From an uncultured bacterium (GTDB lineage: Bacteria > Bacteroidota > Bacteroidia > Bacteroidales > Paludibacteraceae): a stretch of DNA of 5,832 bases. The notes beneath the pieces are model-generated. The model made no database searches and was not told the origin of the DNA. It saw only the letters and a list, made by a program, of their open reading frames with translations. Position 1 is the stretch's first letter; every line of letters starts with the position of its first letter. A program made the position numbers and the translations under genes. The stretch is from assembly GCA_947074225.1 (NCBI GenBank), contig CAMTOX010000134.1:1-5832 (forward strand). The letters are read 5' to 3'. Below, one piece after another: positions 1 through 5,832 of this stretch.

Positions 1-680
1 CCCGATCTAATTTAGGACATGATTTCGTTATGAAGCCAAAAGACCAACCATATAATGCAATAGACCATCTCTTTAATTTCTCCGGCTACTACATAACAAC
101 CGATATACCACACACCTTAGAACTTGCAAGAGCCTTTGTACAACCTAAATACCAATCTACTCAGGAGGGTATTAAAAGTTTGTATGCATTAGATAATCTT
201 TGGGATGGTATCGGAGCTCTTGTAGTTCAAAACCCAGATGTAAAATATATGATTGGTAAAGTGACTATCTACTCTCAGACACCTGAAGTAGCACGTAAAG
301 CAATGATATATTATCTAAATAGATTCTTTGGAGATCATGACCACCTAATAGTAGGTAAGAAAACAGAGGTTCTAACAGAACAAGAGAATAGTTTCTATGA
401 TACTATCTTTATAGGCAACGATTACAAACAGAACTTCAAGATTCTGAATAGTTTTGTTAGAGAACATAACAGCACTATTCCTGCATTAATACATGCATAC
501 ATTGAATTATCGCCTAGCATGCGTACCTTTGGCACTGTCTTCGATCCTGATTTCGGAGATATTTTCGACACTGGTATGATGATTACAGTAGACGATATTT
601 ATCAAGTAAAACGCGATCGTTATATTGAAACTTATATACAACAACTTGCTGAAATGCGAGGACCTAAATTGATTTTATAG
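1..680 (+). CDS. GNAT-fold N-acyltransferase, hemolysin/OlsB-like (5' end outside window)
   Basis: This is the C-terminal part of an acyl/acetyltransferase of the hemolysin/OlsB class, which moves an acyl chain from acyl-ACP or acyl-CoA to an amine. In Bacteroidota such enzymes include GlsB, which acts in glycine-lipid synthesis. The first ATG is at 30, but the frame is open to the window edge and codes there for R-S-N-L-G-H-D-F-V. Family members have about 80-100 residues before the motif that here reads E-L-A-R-A-F-V-Q-P-K-Y-Q, so the real start is upstream. Counting from Met30, that motif is at residues 31-42 (family form near E-L-G-R-S-F-V-x-P-E-Y). It is followed by L-W-D-G-I-G-A-L (57-64), I-G-K-V-T-I-Y-S (75-82), and P-A-L-I-H-A-Y (151-157) with F-G-T and F-G-D-I nearby. 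The next gene starts 11 bp on, suggesting cotranscription. The class is fairly sure; the substrate is not, so I assign no symbol. Confidence 0.78.
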   Translation, partial: RSNLGHDFVMKPKDQPYNAIDHLFNFSGYYITTDIPHTLELARAFVQPKYQSTQEGIKSLYALDNLWDGIGALVVQNPDVKYMIGKVTIYSQTPEVARKAMIYYLNRFFGDHDHLIVGKKTEVLTEQENSFYDTIFIGNDYKQNFKILNSFVREHNSTIPALIHAYIELSPSMRTFGTVFDPDFGDIFDTGMMITVDDIYQVKRDRYIETYIQQLAEMRGPKLIL

Positions 681-691
681 CTCAACAATCA

Positions 692-1078
692 ATGTATTTA
701 TTACTCATATTATTACTTATTTTTATTCTCTTTGCCGCTATCTATATATATAAAGCTAATAAGAAACATAAAGACAAACCCACAGTAGTGGATGATGAGT
801 GTTGTGGAGCTCATGCCGTTTGTGAAAGAGACTCTTTATTGGCAAATTCAGACAAACCCATCTATTATGAAGATGAAGAATTGGACTCTCTGGCTGGAGT
901 TGCTGTCCAAGAGATGGACGATAGAGATATTAAACTGATAGAAGATGTTTTCTTTACACTTAAAGAGGAAGATGTGGCAGGATGGCTAAGAAGCCTTCAG
1001 ATACGTAATATCGAACTCCCTGAGCAAATTAGAGACGAAGCATTACTTATCATCTCTGAACGCAGAATGGGACATTAA
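692..1078 (+). CDS. Small single-pass membrane protein with CCGAHAVC motif, function unknown
   Basis: The 128-residue protein opens with a hydrophobic helix (residues 2-20) followed by a basic stretch (K21-K29). This predicts an N-terminal membrane anchor with the rest in the cytoplasm. An acidic run D34-D35-E36 leads into C37-C38-G-A-H41-A-V-C44, a compact Cys/His cluster that could bind metal or be redox-active. An acidic segment Y-Y-E-D-E-E-L-D (58-65) follows. The C-terminal half (about 75-125) looks helical and includes D-V-A-G-W-L-R-S-L-Q (93-102), I-E-L-P (106-109) and a charged end. I recall similar proteins in other Bacteroidales, always without a solid function; any 'phospholipase' label on them is not supported by motifs here. 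It starts 11 bp after the acyltransferase stop and ends just before a hairpin, so the two genes probably share a transcript. A role next to lipid acylation is only an inference from position. Confidence 0.8.
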   Translation: MYLLLILLLIFILFAAIYIYKANKKHKDKPTVVDDECCGAHAVCERDSLLANSDKPIYYEDEELDSLAGVAVQEMDDRDIKLIEDVFFTLKEEDVAGWLRSLQIRNIELPEQIRDEALLIISERRMGH

Positions 1079-1084
1079 AATAGC

Positions 1085-1148
1085 TTATAAAGGTTTCGGC
1101 CTCTAATCACTAAATTCATAGAGTGGTTAGAGGCCGAAACCTTTATAA
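1085..1148. terminator. Long inverted repeat between convergent genes, probable bidirectional terminator
   Basis: Positions 1085-1111 pair with 1122-1148 in a 27-bp stem around a 10-base loop (1112-1121). The stem core is AGGTTTCGGCCTCTAATCAC against its partner. The only irregularity is 1107/1126, a U-G wobble in a plus-strand transcript and an A-C mismatch in a minus-strand one. The outer ends are A-rich on the left and T-rich on the right, so each strand gives a GC-rich stem then a U-containing tail (T-T-T-A-T-A-A-T-A on plus, and a TTTT run further out on minus). It fills most of the 84 bp between the stop of the small membrane protein and that of the response regulator, as expected for a shared terminator. 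A small mobile palindrome or an RNA element is a less likely alternative. Confidence 0.8.
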
Positions 1149-1162
1149 TAAAATATATGGAT

Positions 1163-2320
1163 TTACACTGCCGCGTAAGCAGTTACGTCTTCTACAGTAA
1201 TGGTATCGCCCGATAGAATAATTAAACGTTCTACCACATTACGAAGTTCCCTGATATTACCTCTCCACTCCTTCTTTTGAAGTGTTTCAATTGCCTCCTT
1301 TGTAAATGTTTTTGTTGCTATACCCTGTTCATTACATATTAGTTCAGAGAAGTAGTTTACCAATAGCGGTACATCTTCTATACGCTCATTTAATGATGCC
1401 ACATGTAAAGGAATAACATTTAATCGATGATATAAATCTTCTCTAAAATTCCCTTCGGCAATTTCTTTCTTCAAATCTTTGTTTGTTGCAGCAAGCACAC
1501 GAACATTTATCTTTACTTGTTTATCGCTACCTACAGGAGAGATAACATTCTCTTGTAAGCAACGTAACACTTTTGCTTGTGCAGAGAGACTCATATCGCC
1601 TATCTCATCCAGAAAGATAGTTCCACCATCGGCTTGTTCAAACTTTCCGGTACGTGTTTTAATGGCAGAGGTAAAAGCACCCTTTTCATGACCAAACAAT
1701 TCACTCTCTATTAACTCTGAAGGAATAGCAGCACAATTTACCTCTACAAATGGCATCTGAACTCTATTACTCTGTTGATAAATCTGACGGGCCACAACCT
1801 CTTTACCTGTACCATTAGCCCCTGTTATTAACACTCTAGCATCTGTTTTAGCTACCATATCTATCATATGTCGTAGCTTACGTATAGGATCTGAGTCACC
1901 AATCATCTCATACTTCTTAGCAACTTTCTTCTTTAGTACCTTTGTCTCAGCCACAATGCTCTTCTTCTCTAAGGCATTGCGAATCATAACCAATAACCTG
2001 TTCAAATCTATAGGTTTCTCAATAAAATCGTAAGCTCCTTTTTTAATGCACTCCACAGCAGTTTCAATATTACCATGTCCTGAGAGCATAACTATAGGCG
2101 CTTCACATCCCATTTCATGAAGCATGCCCAACAATTCAATACCATCAATCTGAGGCATCTTAATATCGGAGAATATTACATCGTACGTATTTGCTTTTAC
2201 AAGCTCCAGCGCAACATTAGCATCTTCTGCAGTATCTACTTTGTATTTCTCAAATTCTAATATCTCTTTCAAGGTATTACGGATACTACGTTCATCGTCA
2301 ACTACTAAGATCTTTGTCAT
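1163..2320 (-). CDS. Sigma-54-dependent response regulator (NtrC type) without DNA-binding domain
   Basis: This cytoplasmic two-component regulator combines a receiver with an AAA+ activator of sigma-54 RNA polymerase. The receiver (about 1-118) has the acidic pair D8-D9, phosphoacceptor D52 in S-D-I-K-M-P, S80 and K102. The AAA+ domain (about 138-370) has Walker A G167-A-N-G-T-G-K-E174, a sigma-54 contact loop reading G-A-F-T-S-A (214-219; usual form GAFTGA), Walker B T-I-F-L-D-E (234-239), arginine-finger region F-R-E-D-L-Y-H-R-L-N-V (292-302) and sensor II W-R-G-N-I-R-E-L (352-359). It ends at residue 385, soon after the AAA+ lid, where full-length NtrC relatives (about 440-470 residues) have a Fis-type HTH. 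Only 84 bp of terminator follow, so no broken HTH remains. Similar HTH-less regulators occur in Bacteroidota, and FlgR of Helicobacter is a known HTH-less activator. No histidine kinase is adjacent. It lies 67 bp after the lipoprotein gene. The start ATG immediately precedes a canonical receiver beginning (T-K-I-L-V-V-D-D). Confidence 0.93.
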   Translation of the reverse strand: MTKILVVDDERSIRNTLKEILEFEKYKVDTAEDANVALELVKANTYDVIFSDIKMPQIDGIELLGMLHEMGCEAPIVMLSGHGNIETAVECIKKGAYDFIEKPIDLNRLLVMIRNALEKKSIVAETKVLKKKVAKKYEMIGDSDPIRKLRHMIDMVAKTDARVLITGANGTGKEVVARQIYQQSNRVQMPFVEVNCAAIPSELIESELFGHEKGAFTSAIKTRTGKFEQADGGTIFLDEIGDMSLSAQAKVLRCLQENVISPVGSDKQVKINVRVLAATNKDLKKEIAEGNFREDLYHRLNVIPLHVASLNERIEDVPLLVNYFSELICNEQGIATKTFTKEAIETLQKKEWRGNIRELRNVVERLIILSGDTITVEDVTAYAAV

Positions 2321-2343
2321 TTCACTGAAATTTATTAAATGAT

Positions 2344-2375
2344 AAAATATATGATAACAAGGGTACTATCTCAAT
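2344..2375 (-). promoter_or_regulatory. Weak candidate Bacteroidota-type promoter for the response regulator
   Basis: In the 67-bp gap before the regulator, the minus strand reads ATTG (2375-2372), 20 bases, then TATATTTT (2351-2344). The Bacteroidota vegetative promoter is roughly TTTG, about 19-21 bases, then TAnnTTTG, so each box misses one position. Transcription would begin near 2338, giving a leader of about 18 bases. The region is very AT-rich, so a chance match is quite possible; readthrough from the lipoprotein gene is the alternative. Confidence 0.3.
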
Positions 2376-2387
2376 TATTGATACTGA

Positions 2388-4277
2388 TTATTTGCCCATA
2401 TTAGGAGAACTTATAAGTTCCACGGGCTTCTGCTCTGGCAAAGGGGTCTGAAGGTAGTTCCATTCTTCCTCTATATCCCAAAAGGCACGCATTTGTAAAG
2501 TATATGGAAAATAGTACACCTCTTCTGGCTGGATACCTAAGCTATAATTGCCTGGATCCCAAACGCCATTCCCATTTTCGTCAATAAACAAACGCATATA
2601 ACTCTCGCCAGGTTCTACATAGTCTACAACAATATGAGATGATTCAGCCTTTATAGTCCGAATCGGATTATCTTTTTTGTCTAATAACTGTATAACCTCT
2701 TTACCTGTAAAAGGTGTAAGATTTAAAATCAGTTTGCTATAATCTTCCAATGAACGCACCTGAAATTGTTGCATAAATTGGTTATTATGGGCTCCATATA
2801 AGTTGTGAAAAGTAGCCGAATCTATGGTAAGTCGGTAAGTTGCTTCGGGTTTCCATTTGTGGTGAATTCGGTATCGCATACCGATAGAATCTCCTCGCTC
2901 TAACTCTGTGGGAACTTTTTTCCAAATGGTATCTACCAATTGTTCTATTAAAATAGTACCACTATCGTTCGTAAAGGTTGGGGCTTCAAAGATAAGATTT
3001 ATTGAATTATAAACATCGAATTTTGACGAAAGATTTGTTGAAATCTTTATAAAATCTATCTTTTTCTCCTCTTGAGGCTTATTTCTACCACGACCAGCAG
3101 CACCTCGAGGAGCTCTATAGATACTTCGAATGGTGTCCAACTGCCATTGAAGAACGCCCAATGAGTCGGTCTTACGGTAACGCACGGAAGCCAATAGAGT
3201 ATCTATCTTTATATCCATACTATCTTTAAGCCAATAGGTTAATGTGTCGCCACCCAGATTGCTCTGAAGAATATAATCGTTCGAGAAATTTAAAGGAGTT
3301 AATGTATGTACTGAATCTACAGCGGTATTAAATATAATAGTAAACTTATGTCTTACCTCACGCTCATTACGCACCAAATATTGTCGCTTACCAGGCAATG
3401 TAAAAGCGCGCATCAATATATCGTAGGGTGTAAACACGGTATAACCTCTATCCACAATACTATCTACTACCATCTGTGGCACTGTATCAGAGGGTAATCC
3501 AGGTACCTCTTTCCATATGGTATCCTTACGCATATGACCATGCGTGTCGGGAATATAGATAGTATCTAAGAAAGCAATCTGCTCGGTGGGTACATCGTAT
3601 AAATAGTTTGAACCTATATCGGTCAAACCATATATTCTATAGCGTCCTGGCTTAATATTCTTCACATTAAAGAAACCATCGCTATCAGTCTTTGTTATTC
3701 GTTCAAAACGTTTTGTTAAAAAAGCACTATCCGACAAGTCACTATGGATACCCACAATCATATCGGCAACAGGATTCAGATTTGAAGCATCTAACACAAC
3801 ACCACTCATCTGCAAAGAGTCTATTACGTCACCTGTAGAGAAAGCTATAGCAAAATTCTCTAACTTATTCTTCTCATTATTATCCTCAATAGAATTTGTA
3901 AAATCTATGGTATATGTAGTGTTCGGCTCTAAAGAATCGGGCAGTTGCACATAAATCTTTTTGCTAACCGCTTTCACAATAGGTTGGGTGCTTTGTGGTG
4001 GTGAAACCACTACTTTCTGAGAAGGATTATCAAGTAATACTATCTCATCAAACTCTAGCACTACTCTTTGGCTAGTTACATTGGTTTGATTTGGCAATGG
4101 CATACTTCTTAACAACACAGGAGGAGTCTCATCCTTAGGACCTCCTTGAGGTCCTGAACCTCTATTGGCACATCCCATGGCTACAAATAAAGACACCAAT
4201 AACCACCCCCCTACTCTTACAGAAAGTGGTATACGCTTATGTTTTGGTCTTTCAATATGTTTACGTTGTAAATTCAT
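2388..4277 (-). CDS. Lipoprotein with N-terminal Ig-like (SbsA/Big_5-type) domain
   Basis: This is a predicted membrane-anchored lipoprotein of 629 residues. It has a long basic N-terminus (1-21), a hydrophobic segment (22-34) and a lipobox A-M-G-C with the lipidated Cys at 36. The start C-A-N-R-G-S-G-P-Q-G-G-P-K-D-E-T-P-P is typical of a Bacteroidota lipoprotein family. Residues about 49-150 form an Ig-like domain: D-E-T-P-P, then F-D-E-I-V (76-80), then P-N-T-T-Y-T-I-D-F (118-126), ending F-S-T-G-D (146-150). Residues about 155-245 resemble a carboxypeptidase-regulatory-like beta sandwich (S-G-V-V-L-D, then D-S-D-G-F-F-N-V and P-G-R-Y-R-I). The rest is beta-rich with two near-copies of D-T-I-W-K-x-V-P (252-259 and 449-456), and a basic low-complexity insert at about 388-406. 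Near the C-terminus D-E-N-G-N-G-V-W-D (566-574) looks like a Ca-binding loop, with P-E-E-V-Y-Y (580-585) after it. No acidic surface-export signal follows Cys36, so it may face the periplasm. Its function is unknown. It starts 19 bp after the ybeY stop. Confidence 0.9.
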   Translation of the reverse strand: MNLQRKHIERPKHKRIPLSVRVGGWLLVSLFVAMGCANRGSGPQGGPKDETPPVLLRSMPLPNQTNVTSQRVVLEFDEIVLLDNPSQKVVVSPPQSTQPIVKAVSKKIYVQLPDSLEPNTTYTIDFTNSIEDNNEKNKLENFAIAFSTGDVIDSLQMSGVVLDASNLNPVADMIVGIHSDLSDSAFLTKRFERITKTDSDGFFNVKNIKPGRYRIYGLTDIGSNYLYDVPTEQIAFLDTIYIPDTHGHMRKDTIWKEVPGLPSDTVPQMVVDSIVDRGYTVFTPYDILMRAFTLPGKRQYLVRNEREVRHKFTIIFNTAVDSVHTLTPLNFSNDYILQSNLGGDTLTYWLKDSMDIKIDTLLASVRYRKTDSLGVLQWQLDTIRSIYRAPRGAAGRGRNKPQEEKKIDFIKISTNLSSKFDVYNSINLIFEAPTFTNDSGTILIEQLVDTIWKKVPTELERGDSIGMRYRIHHKWKPEATYRLTIDSATFHNLYGAHNNQFMQQFQVRSLEDYSKLILNLTPFTGKEVIQLLDKKDNPIRTIKAESSHIVVDYVEPGESYMRLFIDENGNGVWDPGNYSLGIQPEEVYYFPYTLQMRAFWDIEEEWNYLQTPLPEQKPVELISSPNMGK

Positions 4278-4296
4278 CTAAATATCAACTCTAAGG

Positions 4297-4719
4297 TTAT
4301 TCAATCGTTTTCCACAATTGTAATGCGGCATCTTCTTTGGCTATCATCTCTGCACGTAGTTCGGGGGTCTGATCGTCCTGACCGGTTAAATGTAATATAC
4401 CATGTATCATTATTCGCCGCAGCTCGTCCTCAAAGCTCACCTCGTAACTTTTGGCATTATCAGCTACAGTATCTAAACTAATAAATACATCGCCATTTAA
4501 TTGCTGATTCTCAGAATAATCAAACGTGATGATATCTGTAAAATAGTCATGCTCTAAATAGGTACGATTTACCTCCAGAATCTTCGCATCATTACAAAAT
4601 ATATAGGCAATCTCTCCTGGCACTTTACCATATTGTTGTGCCACAGCACGTATCCAACGATTTAATCGTCTACGTTCTAACTTTGGCATCTTCACCTCTT
4701 CTGCATTATAACTTATCAT
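4297..4719 (-). CDS. ybeY: Endoribonuclease YbeY, rRNA maturation factor
   Basis: YbeY is a metal-dependent single-strand endoribonuclease involved in 16S rRNA 3'-end maturation and ribosome quality control in the cytoplasm. The 140-residue length is normal for the compact Bacteroidota form. Recognisable segments are I-A-Y-I-F-C-N-D (37-44), L-E-V-N-R-T-Y-L (48-55), T-D-I-I-T-F-D (61-67), G-D-V-F-I-S (76-81) and the metal motif H106-G-I-L-H110-L-T-G-Q-D-D116. The standard motif is H-x3-H-x5-H; here the third ligand is Asp116. The position matching the conserved Arg of the E. coli protein (R59, in Y-R-G-K-D) is Leu55. From memory, other Bacteroidota YbeY proteins share both changes, so they are probably a lineage trait and not decay. 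The start M-I-S-Y followed by K-M-P (10-12) matches the N-terminus of relatives I recall. It lies 42 bp after spmAB and 19 bp before the lipoprotein gene, probably in one transcript. Confidence 0.95.
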   Translation of the reverse strand: MISYNAEEVKMPKLERRRLNRWIRAVAQQYGKVPGEIAYIFCNDAKILEVNRTYLEHDYFTDIITFDYSENQQLNGDVFISLDTVADNAKSYEVSFEDELRRIMIHGILHLTGQDDQTPELRAEMIAKEDAALQLWKTIE

Positions 4720-4761
4720 AGCTTCATTTTTATATATACATCTAACATACTCTATATCTCA

Positions 4762-5832
4762 TCAATGAAAGAAAAGATAGGAGATTAATATTGCGGCAAT
4801 AATTCCGGTAAAATCTGCCAGTAATCCACAAGGTAAGGCGCTACGTGTTTTAGTAATTCCTACAGAGCCAAAATAGAGAGCTAAGATATAGAAGGTGGTA
4901 TCTGTAGCACCCTGTACTGTACAAGCCACTTTCGACACAAAAGAATCGGCTCCATAAGTTTGCATAGCATCAAGCATCATGCCACGTGCACCACTGCCAC
5001 TCAAAGGTTTCATTAATGCTGTAGGTAAAGCACCAACAAAATCGGTATTTATATCAAAACAATCTAATAAATTACTAATCCCTAAAAGCAACCAGTCCAT
5101 AGCACCGGAAGCTCTAAACATCCCTATGGCTACCAATATGGCTATCAGATATGGAATAATCTTTATGGCAACACCAAAACCCTCTTTAGCACCCTCAATA
5201 AATGCATCGTAAACATTTACCTTATTCTTTATGCCTATAATAAGAAAAGAAGCTATTATAGCCAGCAATATTACGTTGGTCATCAAAGTAGAGAGAAACT
5301 GTACCTGATCTTTTGGTAGTGTAGCAAATAACCATATCATACCCGATAAGAAGAGTATCACTCCAGCCAAAGTAATCATAATATTCTTTTGCAGAAGATT
5401 AATCTTCTGCACCAAGGCCACAGCAATAATACCTACTAAAGAGGAGATAAATGTTGCAAGAAGAATAGGCAAGAAAACATCCGATGGATTCACGGCACCA
5501 AACTGTGCACGATAGGTCATTACAGTAATAGGTATCAAGGTAAGACCAGAGGTGTTTAAAACCAAAAACATAATCATCGGATTAGAAGCTGTATCCTTCT
5601 TCTCGTTTAACTCTTGCAACTCGCGCATCGCTTTTAAACCTAAAGGCGTTGCAGCATTATCTAAACCTAAGAAATTGGCCGATAAATTCATAAAGATGGT
5701 ACCCATAGCAGGATGATCCTTGGGAATACCTGGAAAGATCTTACAAAAAAATGGAGCCACAGCACGCGATAAAGTGGTTAATATTCCACCACGTTCTCCA
5801 ATCTTTAAAATCCCTAACCATAATGCCAACAC
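4762..5832 (-). CDS. SpmA-SpmB fused membrane protein, nucleoside-recognition/Gate family (5' end outside window)
   Basis: This polytopic inner-membrane protein joins the two halves that Firmicutes make as separate spore-maturation proteins SpmA and SpmB. Numbering from the window edge, the SpmA half (1 to about 200) has L-W-L-G-I-L-K-I-G-E (4-13), N-L-S-A-N-F-L-G-L (49-57), N-A-A-T-P-L-G-L-K-A-M (59-69), L-Q-E-L-N (72-76) and N-T-S-G-L-T-L-I-P (93-101). The SpmB half (about 206-356) has F-I-E-G-A-K-E-G-F (211-219), I-P-Y-L-I-A-I-L-V-A-I-G-M-F-R-A-S-G-A-M-D (226-246), K-P-L-S-G-S-G-A-R-G (276-285) and Q-G-A-T-D-T-T-F-Y (307-315). Hydrophobic segments lie near 120-141, 151-172, 183-201, 224-242 and 336-355. 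The frame is open at the edge; the edge GTG is probably an internal Val, and roughly 50 residues look missing by comparison with relatives near 410. Bacteroidales do not sporulate, so its role there is unknown; transport of a small solute is an inference from the family. ybeY follows 42 bp downstream. Confidence 0.92.
   Translation of the reverse strand: MLALWLGILKIGERGGILTTLSRAVAPFFCKIFPGIPKDHPAMGTIFMNLSANFLGLDNAATPLGLKAMRELQELNEKKDTASNPMIMFLVLNTSGLTLIPITVMTYRAQFGAVNPSDVFLPILLATFISSLVGIIAVALVQKINLLQKNIMITLAGVILFLSGMIWLFATLPKDQVQFLSTLMTNVILLAIIASFLIIGIKNKVNVYDAFIEGAKEGFGVAIKIIPYLIAILVAIGMFRASGAMDWLLLGISNLLDCFDINTDFVGALPTALMKPLSGSGARGMMLDAMQTYGADSFVSKVACTVQGATDTTFYILALYFGSVGITKTRSALPCGLLADFTGIIAAILISYLFFH

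Noticed and set aside
1085..1148. Inverted repeat as a MITE or IS remnant
   Set aside because: The arms meet across a 10-base loop with no internal sequence, no clear target duplication flanks it, and its place between two convergent stop codons is explained by termination.
1479..1691. Open frame of 70 codons on the plus strand
   Set aside because: It lies wholly antisense to the AAA+ domain of the response regulator, which has strong motif support. Its product has no recognisable features.
4616..4645. TGGCAC followed by TTG-containing sequence, reminiscent of a sigma-54 promoter
   Set aside because: The spacing between the GG and GC elements does not fit the -24/-12 form, and it lies inside ybeY on the strand opposite to the nearby genes.
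4720..4761. Possible promoter between spmAB and ybeY
   Set aside because: The 42-bp gap is AT-rich, but I find no TTTG and TAnnTTTG pair at a suitable distance on the minus strand; cotranscription is simpler.
4979..5212. Open frame of 77 codons on the plus strand
   Set aside because: It is antisense to the SpmB half of the membrane protein and shows no domain or credible start context. It is a shadow of the real gene.

Overview
The window reads as chromosomal DNA from a Bacteroidales bacterium (phylum Bacteroidota). The DNA is AT-rich and there are no Shine-Dalgarno-like stretches before the starts. The proteins also match the phylum: a Bacteroidota-style YbeY, a lipoprotein of the type that begins Cys-Ala-Asn and continues Gly-Gly-Pro-x-Asp-x-Thr-Pro-Pro, a fused SpmA-SpmB protein, and a small membrane protein with a Cys-Cys-Gly-Ala-His motif. 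I would not name a genus.

There are six real genes in two convergent groups. On the plus strand (1-1078) is the 3' part of a GNAT-fold N-acyltransferase of the hemolysin/OlsB type, then a 128-residue single-span membrane protein 11 bp downstream. A long inverted repeat (1085-1148) in the 84-bp convergent gap probably ends transcription from both sides.

On the minus strand, read from the right edge leftwards, are a 5'-truncated SpmA-SpmB membrane protein (5832-4762), the rRNA-maturation endonuclease YbeY (4719-4297), a 629-residue lipoprotein with an Ig-like N-terminal domain (4277-2388), and a sigma-54-dependent NtrC-type response regulator with no DNA-binding domain (2320-1163). The gaps are 42, 19 and 67 bp. 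The first three may form one transcript. The regulator could be cotranscribed or use a weak candidate promoter in the 67-bp gap.

Most of this is housekeeping or conserved Bacteroidales content. I see no mobile element, CRISPR array, tRNA, rRNA, phage gene or defence system, and no gene-free stretch longer than 84 bp. The points most worth a second look are the regulator that lacks an HTH and carries GAFTSA instead of GAFTGA, the YbeY with two altered active-site positions, the Cys/His motif of the small membrane protein, and the 27-bp near-perfect hairpin. Both terminal genes run off the window: the first Met of the first gene (position 30) and the GTG at the right edge are probably internal codons.
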